This document shows positions 55,561-64,000 of a stretch of DNA of 64,000 bases, piece after piece. Each line of letters starts with the position of its first letter. Positions within the stretch are counted from its first letter, which is position 1. The notes below the pieces were generated by a model. That model had not been told where the DNA came from. It ran no database searches and was given only the letters and a program-made list of their open reading frames with translations. This DNA comes from DASUNP01 sp035249305 (lineage in GTDB: Bacteria; Acidobacteriota; Blastocatellia; UBA7656), in contig DATFGQ010000114.1 in NCBI GenBank assembly GCA_035249305.1, forward strand, positions 39,018 to 103,017, in the 5' to 3' direction. The position numbers were made by a program, and so were the translations under genes.

Positions 55561-56005
55561 GGTCCCGAGTTAGAGGGAAAGGTGGTAAGACATCGATCTC
55601 CTACTCGTCCCCCGACACACCTGCGGCCCACCTCCGCGCCTGCTTCTTTCGTCAATTGAAAAAATCCGGGCGCACCGCGCAAGTTATACCCGTCGCTGAG
55701 CAACTCTTCGCAAACACGTATCCTCAAATCGCTCTCCACAGGCAGAGTACGGTATTTAATGTCGAGCGCCTCTTCAAGGGTTAGCCTCCGCCCTCGGCGA
55801 CTACCTTTTCAGCATCGCTGAAACCTAGCGCTTCTTCGGTCAGCAAGGCTACATTCTTGCCTTGTCTGCCTGCACCTGCTTTAACCCTCACTCCGGCCTC
55901 TTTCTCAACCGACGCTTTGAATCGAGTTATGCTTCACTTATTAGATATTGCTGGAAAAATGTTCAAAAGAAGGGACTATCTTTTGTACGGCCTGAGCTCT
56001 CTTCA
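55561..56005. other. 445-base stretch of gene debris
   Basis: No intact gene. On the minus strand about 48 codons at 55783-55930 (KASVEKEAGVRVKAGAGRQGKN to KVVAEGGG, stop) and a following frame (LTLEEALDIKYRTLPVESDLRIRVCEELLSDG) look like pieces of coding sequence, without starts or recognisable families. Confidence 0.4.
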
Positions 56006-56245
56006 TCATCCAACATCATTTCGCTCGCCCAGACGGCGTGAATCCATGCGGGCTATTGCTTTCTGGTACTCGTAGGCTGCCGTCCGAAGCTCACTTTCGC
56101 GCCAACTGGCTACGTCGCAGATGAGTACTGGCTCGGTTCTTCCCGTCAAGTTTTTACGCAGATTGTCAGCGCGTTCTGCCGATTGAACCGCCGCAATCGG
56201 CCACTGACGGCGTACTACGATAATCCACATCGTCGCACGTCTCAC
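56006..56245 (-). CDS. small hypothetical protein coupled to the upstream frame
   Basis: A GTG start overlaps the stop of the upstream gene (GTGA). The 79 codons read MRRATMWIIVVRRQWPIAAVQ and SAERADNLRKNLTGRTEPVLICDV. No family is recognised. The overlap and codon use make it plausible, but it lies beside decayed DNA. Confidence 0.4.
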   Translation of the reverse strand: MRRATMWIIVVRRQWPIAAVQSAERADNLRKNLTGRTEPVLICDVASWRESELRTAAYEYQKAIARMDSRRLGERNDVG

Positions 56246-56442
56246 TGTGGGTATGCAGCAGTAATGGTTGCGCTATCCAGCAGCTCCGAATCTCGGTAGA
56301 TACGGTGTGGGCGCAGGTCGACTTTGAGTTCGCGCTCGGCTCCGCACTCGTAACAGGTTTGAATCAGTCGGCTATCCGAGACCCGCTCGTGAGGGATGCC
56401 CCAGTAGTGGTAGTGATATGTAAGCAGCGACATTATGTTCAT
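56242..56442 (-). CDS. small acidobacterial-type protein with a CxxC
   Basis: The 66 residues include TYHYHYWGIPHERVSDSRL, then QTCYECGAERELKVDLRPHR. The short W-G-x-P-H-x-R plus C-x-E-C-G pattern recalls small proteins abundant in Acidobacteria whose role is unknown. GGGGAG precedes the ATG. It overlaps the next gene by four bases. Confidence 0.5.
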   Translation of the reverse strand: MNIMSLLTYHYHYWGIPHERVSDSRLIQTCYECGAERELKVDLRPHRIYRDSELLDSATITAAYPQ

Positions 56443-56639
56443 CTTCTCCCCTCCTTACATTGCGTACCTATAAGGCCAATCTTATGCGTGATACCGGGGG
56501 CGGTTAACTGTGACTATTGACAGGCGGAAGAAGAATTCTTGACAGGTTGAAAGGTATGCCCGCCCATCCTGTTATTTCTGACAGTGGTCTCCGTACTCGG
56601 AATCGCGTAATTTTGATGTGGCTTGGAGAGGAGACAATC

Positions 56640-56822
56640 GTGAAAACCGATCCAAAACCGATTAAACACGACACCGACCAGTGCCCTCAGACCGGCATTC
56701 CCGCGGGCGTTAAGCTGGAGAATCCTCCCTCGTCGCTCGTCGAGGTGGAGTTTGCCGCGCGGTCACATTCCGGCAACGGGAGACCCGCGGACGGGGACGC
56801 TCTATATTACTGTCAAGAGTGA
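56640..56822 (+). CDS. possible 60-residue protein
   Basis: I prefer the GTG after GAGAGGAGACAATC over an ATG at 56517. The product (MKTDPKPIKHDTDQCPQTGI and so on) is polar, with two Cys, and matches nothing I know. A perfect 21-bp hairpin follows 45 bases later. Confidence 0.35.
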   Translation: MKTDPKPIKHDTDQCPQTGIPAGVKLENPPSSLVEVEFAARSHSGNGRPADGDALYYCQE

Positions 56823-56867
56823 CAGATTCTCTTGATAAAACTGACAGGAAGCGACGGCCTGGTTGGG

Positions 56868-56912
56868 TCAAACAGAACGGGCGCATAGATGCTATGCGCC
56901 CGTTCTGTTTGA
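56868..56912. terminator. bidirectional hairpin, 21-bp perfect stem
   Basis: TCAAACAGAACGGGCGCATA plus G (56868-56888) pairs with 56892-56912 around a three-base loop. It sits between two convergent frames, 18 bases past the end of the 56930-57355 gene. TTTG on either side gives a short U-run. The probable role is termination in both directions. Confidence 0.65.
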
Positions 56913-56929
56913 CCATGCGGTAGGTGAGT

Positions 56930-57355
56930 TCACTTGACTCGCGTCAGGACTTTACCGTTCTTGGCGATAACGCTTACTATCTCCCAGCCGTCCTCTCCTG
57001 GAATAGTCCAGCCGCGCAGCACTTGATAAGGCTCTCTGCACTCTACCATGTCCCGCAGGATCAAACTCTTTTCCGGGTAATTGAGGCTGTGATCGATCCT
57101 CACCGTTCGAATCATAGCTATAGGCTCGCGCGCCGTGTTCTTCTGGTAAAGCCCGAACAGGTTTGGATCGTTTTGGTTTACCTGGTAAAGCACATAGCCG
57201 CCTGGCGGAAGAAGGTAGTCGCCCATTCTGAGATAATGGCTGACGTTGATAGAGTAATTAACGCGCTTGTGCAAAGGCCCCTGCGCCATAGCCAAAGAGG
57301 CCATCGCGCCGATTAGCACGGCTACAAGCCCGCTTTTTATTAGCCTGGGAAACAT
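56930..57355 (-). CDS. conserved secreted protein of acidobacterial type
   Basis: A 141-residue protein with a signal peptide (LIKSGLVAVLIGAMASLAMA-QG). The mature part (GPLHKRVNYSINVSHYLRMGDYLLPPGGYVLYQVNQND, PVLRGWTIPGEDGWEIVSVIAKN-like) matches a small exported family frequent in Blastocatellia, of unknown function. AGGAG abuts the ATG with no spacer, so the true start may be a few codons downstream. Confidence 0.8.
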   Translation of the reverse strand: MFPRLIKSGLVAVLIGAMASLAMAQGPLHKRVNYSINVSHYLRMGDYLLPPGGYVLYQVNQNDPNLFGLYQKNTAREPIAMIRTVRIDHSLNYPEKSLILRDMVECREPYQVLRGWTIPGEDGWEIVSVIAKNGKVLTRVK

Positions 57356-57727
57356 CTCCTTACTCTCCTTTCGAGTCGTCGGGACATCGCGCGGCGCAAC
57401 GGATCAGTCACCCTTCTCTGGTCCCATGGCTGTTCTATATTTAAGGAGGGCCTGGGAGATTGGTCGAAGACCGTACTCACTGCTTAATTCTCATGCGGAC
57501 GCCTTGCATCCCGATGCAAAACGCCAGTGAGTCCGTTCAATCCGCCAGGCCTCCTCACACTTGCAATGATAGAAGCAAATGAAATCGAGTTATACTGATA
57601 GAAGTCACAGTTTCCGAGGAAAAAATAGACAGAACTGACGGCAGGCGATTAGACGAAACAGACCGGATGAATTATTTCCGCGGCGCTCTTTAATCTGGAC
57701 AGTTTTACTCGGTCAGGTGGGATTTAC
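57356..57727. other. intergenic, 372 bases, nothing definite
   Basis: No gene is seen. A small palindrome (TTGCATCCCGATGCAA at 57505-57520) could be an operator for the minus-strand secreted-protein gene. The rest is unremarkable. Confidence 0.4.
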
Positions 57728-59971
57728 TTACCCGCTTGCACTCGCCCGCTTCTTTTCGCCCGGCAATACGCCTTCGCGCTCTACGACTCGCCGCCCCAGC
57801 GGCACACTCGCCTCGATCCTGGTGCCACCAGCGATGCTAGAGTAAATCGATACGGTCCCGCCCACAAGCCGCAGCCGCTCCCTCATACTTATCAGCCCCA
57901 GCCCTTTCCTGCTCCTCGCTGAGTCTACGTCAAACCCCCTACCCAGGTCGGTCACCCGCATCTGAATCTCTTCTTCGGTCCGGCGCAGCTCGACTCTCGC
58001 TTCTTTCGCACCGCTGTGCCTGACGACGTTGTTGAGCGACTCTTGTACGATCCGGTACAGGCACAGCGAAACGTCTTTCGGCAACCTCTTAGGCACATCA
58101 TCGTGCATGAATTCTATGCTGAGCTTATAGCTCTTTGATAAGTCCGCGCACAGACTCATGAGCGCCGTCACCAGCCCCAGTTGCGCCAGCTTCGACGGGT
58201 GCAGGTCGTGTGACATCTGGTGTATCCTGCCTGAGAGGTCCGCTGCCTGTTCCAGAATCTCCCGGATGAGCTTGTGAAATTCGGCCTGCGAGCCCGGAGG
58301 GTTCTGGCCGAGCTGGTCCAGCTCCAGCGAGATCAGCGCCACACTCTGACTCAGGTCGTCGTGTAGCTCGCGGGCTATGCGAGCGCATTCATCTTCCCGC
58401 ACCTGGATCAACTGCCCGCTCAGGTTCTCAAGCGCCTGCTCGGCCGTTTTGCGCTCGGTGATGTCAATGACTGACCCGATATAACCTAGAAACTCGCCGC
58501 TGTCGGAAACCCGCGGCGCGGCGGCGTCAATCGCCCAGGCGTAGGAGCCATCCTTGCCTCGCAGGCGGTATTCGAACCGGAAGGCTTCGCGCCGCGCGTT
58601 GGCCGCTACGAACATCTCGTGAACGTAATACTGATCGTCCGGGTGCGTAGCGTTGAGCCAACCGAAACCGAGCCCGGTTTCCGGGGTTTGGCCCGTGAAG
58701 TCGTACCAGGACTGACTGAGGAAAGAGCAGGAGCCATCCGGTTCGGTCACCCAAACCATCACCGGCGAGCTGTTAGCCATATTGCGGAACCGCACTTCGC
58801 TCTCGCGCAAAGCCTCTTGCGTCCGCCTGCGCCGCGCGCGAGTTATGATCAACCCTGTGATGAGCAGCGATTGAAATATGATAAGAGAGATCACGGCTAT
58901 CGCACGCCCCTTGTACTCCTCCCAAAATGAGGGCGCGCGATAATTCACTATGCTGCCGGGCGGCAGCAGGGCTTCGCTGATCCCTAGGCGGTTAAGCTCT
59001 CGCCAGTCGAACACTGGCAGACCGGAGGTGCGCTGTATGGCGAAGTCCTGCGCACGCGCGCCGTTCGCAATCCGTAAGGCGATTTCCGCCGCCCTGTCCC
59101 CATTGTTATTTACACCGCGAACATAACCCCCGACGATCCCTCTGCCGACTTGCCAGGTGGCCATCCCATAGATCGGTGCTCTGGTCGAATTGACAATTAA
59201 GGACAATATATCCCGAGACTCCAAGAGGTTATTCTGTTCATCGTATGCCTGCTGCCAGACGTAAAGGACAATCGACCGTCCCGGCAAGCTATTCATCCTC
59301 GAGGCCAGCTCTTTCGGCGAAAGGTCGGTGAGGTAGGTGATAGATACCCTGTCTTTATAGGGCTCAAGCTCCGCCTGCCCCATCTCCTCATACTGCTTGT
59401 TACGCTCAAGCGTGCCGCTGACGACGAACACATGCTCCGTATCAGGCTGCAATCTCAGCGCCAGCTCAAGAGTCTCTTTGTAATGGAAATCATGTATGAA
59501 CCCGGTAAGGCCAGCGCCCGCCGACATCTCCTTTGCCGTCGGCGGCTTGACCGCGCTGAAAACGATCGGGACATGCGGGAAGAGTTCATCGCGGTGCTTG
59601 AGCAGGAACTGGAGGCTTGCATCCGAGACGGCAACGAGCACGTCGATTGGGACGCGGGCATACTTCTGCCGAAGGTACTCACGCAGCACAGCGGCCTGGT
59701 CATCGCCCGGGAACCGATCAATCTCCATGAACTCGGCATAGTATTCGACGCTCCCGACCGATGCCGAGTTCACGACTGCCAGAAAGTTCTCTTCGAAGCT
59801 CGAAGTGCTGGACCACCCTCTGTTGTACCAGTAAAGCACCAGAATCCTCTTGGGGGTTGTGGCTTGCCGGACGCGGGCAACCAGAGGCAACAGCAGTGCT
59901 ACAACGCCGGCCAACAATACCGCCGCGACTATTAGATTCCGTCCCACTCTCGCTGTATTCCTCACGGTCAT
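57728..59971 (-). CDS. histidine kinase with ABC-type substrate-binding sensor, PAS and HisKA_3
   Basis: The 747 residues hold a membrane helix (about 12-32) and a periplasmic ABC-substrate-binding-like domain (about 38-330; KRILVLYWYNRGWSSTSSFEENF, PIVFSAVKPPTAKEM). A second helix (about 358-378), a PAS domain (about 390-510) and HisKA_3 with ARELHDDLSQ follow. The HATPase has NNVVRHSGAKEA and GLGLISMRERL. This is a NarL-type kinase whose sensor is related to tyrosine- or sugar-binding proteins. The cognate response regulator is not adjacent. The gene lies 22 bases after the Oar-like receptor gene, so they may be cotranscribed. Confidence 0.92.
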   Translation of the reverse strand: MTVRNTARVGRNLIVAAVLLAGVVALLLPLVARVRQATTPKRILVLYWYNRGWSSTSSFEENFLAVVNSASVGSVEYYAEFMEIDRFPGDDQAAVLREYLRQKYARVPIDVLVAVSDASLQFLLKHRDELFPHVPIVFSAVKPPTAKEMSAGAGLTGFIHDFHYKETLELALRLQPDTEHVFVVSGTLERNKQYEEMGQAELEPYKDRVSITYLTDLSPKELASRMNSLPGRSIVLYVWQQAYDEQNNLLESRDILSLIVNSTRAPIYGMATWQVGRGIVGGYVRGVNNNGDRAAEIALRIANGARAQDFAIQRTSGLPVFDWRELNRLGISEALLPPGSIVNYRAPSFWEEYKGRAIAVISLIIFQSLLITGLIITRARRRRTQEALRESEVRFRNMANSSPVMVWVTEPDGSCSFLSQSWYDFTGQTPETGLGFGWLNATHPDDQYYVHEMFVAANARREAFRFEYRLRGKDGSYAWAIDAAAPRVSDSGEFLGYIGSVIDITERKTAEQALENLSGQLIQVREDECARIARELHDDLSQSVALISLELDQLGQNPPGSQAEFHKLIREILEQAADLSGRIHQMSHDLHPSKLAQLGLVTALMSLCADLSKSYKLSIEFMHDDVPKRLPKDVSLCLYRIVQESLNNVVRHSGAKEARVELRRTEEEIQMRVTDLGRGFDVDSARSRKGLGLISMRERLRLVGGTVSIYSSIAGGTRIEASVPLGRRVVEREGVLPGEKKRASASG

Positions 59972-59993
59972 TATCCGCTTAAGCGAGACCTCG

Positions 59994-62900
59994 CTAGAAA
60001 ATCAGTTTCAAGGCGAACTGCGCCTGTCGCGACGAGCCAGACTCACCCGTCGGGAAGCGTGTGCTGATTATACGCCCGAAGGCCGGCGTGCCTGCGACAT
60101 TTCCCGGCGGCCCGAAGTTGGCGTGGTTGAAGAGGTCGAATAACTCTGCCCTGAACTGCGCGCGCAGGCTCTCGGTGAGGTCAGTGTTCTTGATGACCGA
60201 AAAATCGGTGTTCTTGAAACCTGGCCCGATGACCACGTTGCGGCCCAGGTTGCCGAAGCGCGCGACAGGGGCAAATACCGACGTGTCGAACCAGCGCTCT
60301 ACGCTGCCGATGATGTCGATAGGCCCGGTCACGTCGGGCCGGAGCGTGCCCGGCACGCCGTTGACCGTGCTGTCGCTGGTAACGATGTTGACCGGGCTCC
60401 CGCTCTGCGCCTGGACGATCGCGGCGAGCTGCCAGCCCTCGACGAAACGGTTGCCGCCCAATGGCATTTCGTATATCGCGCTCACCGCAACTCTGTGCCT
60501 CGCGTCGAAATCCGAAAGGCCGCGGTCGCCTCGCAGGTCGTAGCTGTTCTGCACTGCGACGGCGCCCGTGCTGAAGGAGTTGTAATCGAGAGATTTCGAC
60601 CAGGTGTAAGAGGCGTTGAATTGCAGGCCGCGGTTAAGCCGCTGAATGGCCGTCACCCACACGGCGTTGTAACTTGAGTTGCCCGCGCTCTCGACCTGCG
60701 TTATGTTGCCCAGCGGCGTGGACGGCAGGATTGGACTAGACTGCGATAGCGCAGGGTATGGGCGTAGGCCGCTGACCGGCTGGTTGATGTTGCGCCTGAT
60801 GACCAGGTGCGAGCCCTTCGACCCGAAGTAGCCTGCCATCACCGCGAGGGCGCGCGTCAGCTCGCGCTGCACGTTAAGATTCCACGACTGCGCGTAGGCG
60901 TTGTCGAAGCCTTGATTGATCGTCTGCGGGGCCAGCGCGGCGGGCCTCGCAAGGCTGAGCGCGTTCTCGAACCTGACGGCCCCGGTGAAGGTGAGCGGGA
61001 TAGCCAGGGGCGGATTGCCTGCGGTGGGGATCACTAGGGCGGTCATCGGCTGCTCGGTCATGATCGCGTAAGCTGCGCGCACCGATGTCTTGCCGTCTTT
61101 GAATGGGTCCCAGGCGAAACCGAGGCGCGGCTGGAAGTTCTTGTTGTTCTGGTGGTAGACCTCATCTATGTCTGAGCCGTCACGAACGAGCGAGGCGCTC
61201 TCGGGGTCGAAGACGATGAAGCGGTCGTAGCGCTCGGTCGGCGTCATATTCCATTCGTAACGCAGCCCGAGTTCGAGCGTCAGGTTGGGACGCACCTTAT
61301 AGCTGTCCTGCGCGAACAACCCGAGCGCGCCTTGGGCGATGCTGCTCGACTGACTCCCCAGCGTCACGCTGAAAGAGCTCGCCGTGCCGGCGATGAAGGC
61401 AGCGACGGTCGGGAAGTTGAACGCGCCCGTGCCCTGCCGGAAATTGTTGTTGAGGAATTGCCGGAACTCGCCGCCGAGCTTGAGTGAGTGTCGCCCGCGC
61501 ACGTAGCTCAGGGAGTCGGCGACGACGAGTGTCGTGTCACCGCGCCCGGAGGGCTGGGCCGACGGGCCGCCGAAGTTGAGGCTACCGCCGGCGATGTTGA
61601 TCTGGGGCAGCCCGATCGGTCGATTAATGCCGTTGTTGATGCCGAAGCCGGCCGGGTTGTGCTGCGCGTAGGGCGTGGAGGAGCCGCGAAGGCGAGTGAA
61701 GCCGAAACGGACCTCGTTGACCATGGCGGGGCCAAAGACGTGTGTTTCGTTGAGCGTAAGGATGTGCCGGCGCACACGGGTGATGTTGCCGAAGCCGGGG
61801 ACAGTGTTGCCCGTCCGAATGGGCTCTCCGGTTTCGGCGCCAAGGATGTTGTAGTACGCGTGCAGCCGGTCCTTAGCGGTGAGGTTATAACTGATGTCGG
61901 CCGCCCACTGATTAGAGTCTACGGGCGCGCTCGCCGAGCCGCTGAAACGCGAAGCGCCCGACGAGTCGGTAAAGTTGGCGCGCGGGATGAACTCGATCAG
62001 CTTCGCGATAACAGGGTTGGTCACCGAAGCCCGCTCTCGATCACTTAGAACGAGACTGTTGAGCGTGAGCCCCTGGCGCTGGCGCAGCCCCTCGTAGGAG
62101 GAGAAGAAGAACGCCCTGTTTTTTGCGATCGGGCCGCCAAGACTGCCCCCGAACTGGTTGCGCCTGAAGGGCGGCTTCGTGCGGTCAAAGAAGTTGCGCG
62201 CATCGAGCGCATCGTTGCGGAAGAACTCGAACAGCTCGCCGTGGAACTCGTTCGCGCCGGAACGCGTCGCTATATTGACCACGGCCCCCGAGCTTCGCCC
62301 ATGTTCGGCGCTGAGGGTCGAGTTGTCGACCTTAAACTCCTGGATGGTGCTGATCGAGAGTTGGAAGGTGATCGAGTTAAACGTCAGGTTTGTGAGGGTG
62401 ATGCCGTTGACCAGGTAATTGACCGATTCCTCGCGGTTGCCCGCGGTGTTGATCGCCAGCGAGCCCAGACCGCGCACCGGCGCCGCGGAGAAAGCGCCCT
62501 GCGTCGGCGTCACAGACCCTGGGACGAGCAGTCCGAGGTCGAGGAAGTAGCGCCCGTTGAGCGGCAACTCCTGAACCATCTGCCGGTCGATTATGTGCCC
62601 GACGGATATGGTCGCCCTCTCCACAACCTGCGAGTCGGGAGTCACGGTCACCTCCTGCTCAATATCCCCCACGCGCAACTGGAAGTCTTGCACGGCAGAC
62701 CGCCCGACCTCGACCGCCAGTCGCTCCACGACCTGCCCCTGGAAGCCTGTGGCGCGCACCTCGATACGGTAAGCGCCCACGGGCAGGGCCGCCGCCTCGT
62801 AATTGCCCTCAATGTCGGTCTGCACAACTCTCTCTAGCCGGGTCGCCTCGTTGCGCACGGTGATGCTGGCGTTGGTGACGACCGCGCCGGCCGAGTCGAC

Positions 62901-63017
62901 GACTCTCCCCTTGAGGGCAGCCGTCGATTGTGCATGCGCCTGTGGCCCCATCACCAGGAGCCCACCGGCGGCAAACAGTACCCCGAAGAAGCGAGCGGCG
63001 AGCGTGTACGGGCGCAT
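59994..63017 (-). CDS. Oar-like TonB-dependent receptor with carboxypeptidase-regulatory N-terminus
   Basis: The 1,007-residue protein has a signal peptide (about 1-30) and a CarboxypepD_reg domain (about 32-115; LKGRVVDSAGAVVTNASITVRN). A plug domain (about 118-240; NGRYFLDLGLLVPG) and a long barrel (GASFSV-like strands, GGEFRQFLNNNFRQG, LFAQDSYKVRPNLTLELGLRYEW) ending near aromatic LKLIF-COOH follow. This architecture (Oar/OmpA-related TBDR) is extremely expanded in Acidobacteria. It probably imports or senses a large substrate, energised by TonB; the TonB-C protein at 5046 may be one partner. The ligand is unknown. Confidence 0.93.
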   Translation of the reverse strand: MRPYTLAARFFGVLFAAGGLLVMGPQAHAQSTAALKGRVVDSAGAVVTNASITVRNEATRLERVVQTDIEGNYEAAALPVGAYRIEVRATGFQGQVVERLAVEVGRSAVQDFQLRVGDIEQEVTVTPDSQVVERATISVGHIIDRQMVQELPLNGRYFLDLGLLVPGSVTPTQGAFSAAPVRGLGSLAINTAGNREESVNYLVNGITLTNLTFNSITFQLSISTIQEFKVDNSTLSAEHGRSSGAVVNIATRSGANEFHGELFEFFRNDALDARNFFDRTKPPFRRNQFGGSLGGPIAKNRAFFFSSYEGLRQRQGLTLNSLVLSDRERASVTNPVIAKLIEFIPRANFTDSSGASRFSGSASAPVDSNQWAADISYNLTAKDRLHAYYNILGAETGEPIRTGNTVPGFGNITRVRRHILTLNETHVFGPAMVNEVRFGFTRLRGSSTPYAQHNPAGFGINNGINRPIGLPQINIAGGSLNFGGPSAQPSGRGDTTLVVADSLSYVRGRHSLKLGGEFRQFLNNNFRQGTGAFNFPTVAAFIAGTASSFSVTLGSQSSSIAQGALGLFAQDSYKVRPNLTLELGLRYEWNMTPTERYDRFIVFDPESASLVRDGSDIDEVYHQNNKNFQPRLGFAWDPFKDGKTSVRAAYAIMTEQPMTALVIPTAGNPPLAIPLTFTGAVRFENALSLARPAALAPQTINQGFDNAYAQSWNLNVQRELTRALAVMAGYFGSKGSHLVIRRNINQPVSGLRPYPALSQSSPILPSTPLGNITQVESAGNSSYNAVWVTAIQRLNRGLQFNASYTWSKSLDYNSFSTGAVAVQNSYDLRGDRGLSDFDARHRVAVSAIYEMPLGGNRFVEGWQLAAIVQAQSGSPVNIVTSDSTVNGVPGTLRPDVTGPIDIIGSVERWFDTSVFAPVARFGNLGRNVVIGPGFKNTDFSVIKNTDLTESLRAQFRAELFDLFNHANFGPPGNVAGTPAFGRIISTRFPTGESGSSRQAQFALKLIF

Positions 63018-63284
63018 AAAAACTCCAGTAGGGCTTCGCTTTCGCGATCAATGGGCGCTTGGTTAAATACTTCTCAGCGTATCAGGGCCTGAGCCGAGTT
63101 TCTGATCGGGTACGACGATTATACGATAAGCATCTCCTGTGCCAATTCAGCATAATCGACCATTGGCCGGGTTACGCAGACTCGCAGCCCATCGAGATCA
63201 CGCGATCGAATGCCTGATGGCGTACTGAATCAGCTCCGCGCTCGTCTTTGATGTAGCCCCCGAAAAGAGGTACAGAAAAAATGG

Positions 63285-63318
63285 GAGTTCTCCGGTAAAC
63301 TAACCGACAGGAGAACTC
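63285..63318 (+). promoter_or_regulatory. hairpin covering the orfA ribosome site
   Basis: GAGTTCTCC (63285-63293) is the reverse complement of GGAGAACTC (63310-63318), which contains the orfA Shine-Dalgarno. A transcript reading in from outside would hide the site, a control known in several insertion sequences. Confidence 0.5.
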
Positions 63319-63320
63319 AG

Positions 63321-63587
63321 ATGCGCAAATCGAAATTCTCAGAAGAACAGATCATCAACCTACTCAAGAGCGTTGAGGCCGGTCAGAAGGTCGCCGATGT
63401 TTGCCGCTCAAACGGCATCAGCGAACAGACCTACCACAGGTGGAAGGCTAAGTACGGTGGCCTTGATGTCAATGAAGCTCGTCGCCTCAAACACCTCGAA
63501 GACGAGAACAGGCGATTAAAACAGATCGTCGCAGACCTCACGCTCGATAACCGCGTGCTGAAGGATGTCATATCAAAAAAGTGGTAG
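63321..63587 (+). CDS. IS3-family transposase OrfA
   Basis: The 88 residues form a helix-turn-helix plus leucine-zipper protein: FSEEQIINLLKSVEAGQKVADVCRSNGISEQTYHRWKAKYGG, then LEDENRRLKQIVADLTLDNRVLKDVI. This is the IS407-type OrfA. The 3' end contains AAAAAAG, a -1 slippery heptamer-like site directing ribosomes into orfB. Confidence 0.92.
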   Translation: MRKSKFSEEQIINLLKSVEAGQKVADVCRSNGISEQTYHRWKAKYGGLDVNEARRLKHLEDENRRLKQIVADLTLDNRVLKDVISKKW

Positions 63588-64000
63588 GGCCTGCGGCACG
63601 ACGCCAGGCGGCTCAGTATGCCCAACAAGCATACGAGCTGTCACAGCGGCGAGCGGGCAGGCTCTTAGGCATGGGCAACTCTAGCCTGCGCTACAGGTCC
63701 CGCAGGGCAGATGACTCCGATGTACGGGCGAGGCTTCGCGCCCTGGCGACTGACCATCCGCGCTTCGGCTACCGCAGGCTGGGAGTGATGCTTGAGCGTG
63801 AGGGCGTCAGAGTGAATCATAAGCGCCTGCACAGGCTTTATAGACAAGAAGGGCTTGTACTGCGCAGGAAGCGACGGCAACGCGCTTCGACCGCCACCAG
63901 AGCGCCTCTTGTTTCTCCGAGGCGAGCCGGCGAGCGATACTCTATGTACTTTATGAGCGACAGCCTGGCTACAGGGCGGAGTTTTAGAACATTGAACATC
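63584..64000 (+). CDS. IS3-family transposase OrfB, partial, first catalytic Asp apparently lost
   Basis: Read in the -1 frame from the overlap (VGPAARRQAAQYAQQAYEL, then RFGYRRLGVMLEREGVRVNHKRLHRLYR), it gives the HTH_21 domain and the start of the rve integrase core. Where IS407 relatives have WSMDF with the first catalytic Asp of DDE, the codons here give YSMYF (TAC for GAC). If the base is right this copy is inactive. The gene runs off the window, so the other catalytic residues are not visible. Confidence 0.8.

Larger units (their letters stand above)
63252..64000 (+). mobile_element. IS3-family (IS407-like) insertion sequence, left part
   Basis: The left border is placed near TGTAGCCCCC at 63252, upstream of orfA; the right end lies outside the window. 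OrfA and OrfB overlap in the -1 arrangement typical of IS3. The 230 bases before it (63018-63251) are the upstream region of the Oar gene and show no gene. Confidence 0.8.

Overview
The window looks like a chromosomal stretch of an Acidobacteriota genome, probably class Blastocatellia. GC content is high apart from one AT-rich island. The gene families fit that phylum: an Oar-type TonB receptor with a carboxypeptidase-like N-terminal domain, CHAT-TPR and kinase-TPR proteins, ECF-type sigma factors, bacillithiol genes and a Tes-like radical SAM enzyme. This placement is an inference from families; no rRNA or tRNA gene was found in the window.

Layout. 1-4759: an AttE/F/G/H-like exporter operon (left end cut) with a secreted lipocalin-like protein. 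5046-7938: a periplasmic TonB-TPR protein and an ABC-2 exporter. 8009-11043: murB and the bacillithiol genes bshA and bshB1. 11059-13926: a PAS histidine kinase and a short-chain dehydrogenase. 14009-16933: a WD40 / Roc-COR-like GTPase / zinc-ribbon / TIR-SEFIR multidomain protein with freshly amplified WD repeats, the best immune-type or conflict candidate in the window. 16942-27703: secreted hydrolases around two radical SAM genes, one of them like the tetraether / membrane-spanning lipid synthases.

27920-31205: a decayed CHAT-TPR gene and its broken partner, then a Tat-exported DsrE-family gene whose in-frame UGA replaces the first Cys of a CxxC motif and is followed by a SECIS-like hairpin. 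31640-37893: sigma factor, zinc anti-sigma and a giant TIG/PA14/FN3/NHL surface protein with a coupled partner. 37976-42766: metabolic genes, a BrnT/BrnA toxin-antitoxin pair and an MFS exporter. 42806-45443: a kinase-TPR gene destroyed by deletion and by a roughly 2-kb AT-rich insertion with repeated GGGCAA motifs at both ends. 45684-52775: pirin and a complete formate dehydrogenase operon (fdnI, fdnH, fdnG, fdhE); fdnG has the expected selenocysteine UGA. 54000-56500: hairpin arrays and gene debris. 56930-63017: a secreted protein, a histidine kinase and an Oar-like receptor. 63252-64000: the left part of an IS3-family element.

The strongest links between genes are these. The fdnG selenocysteine codon implies that the cell decodes UGA as Sec, which supports reading the DsrE-family gene as a second selenoprotein. 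The sigma/anti-sigma pair sits directly upstream of the surface-protein pair. The two radical SAM genes are adjacent and co-oriented. Two 96-97-nt four-hairpin elements and several shorter palindromic repeats recur across intergenic regions.
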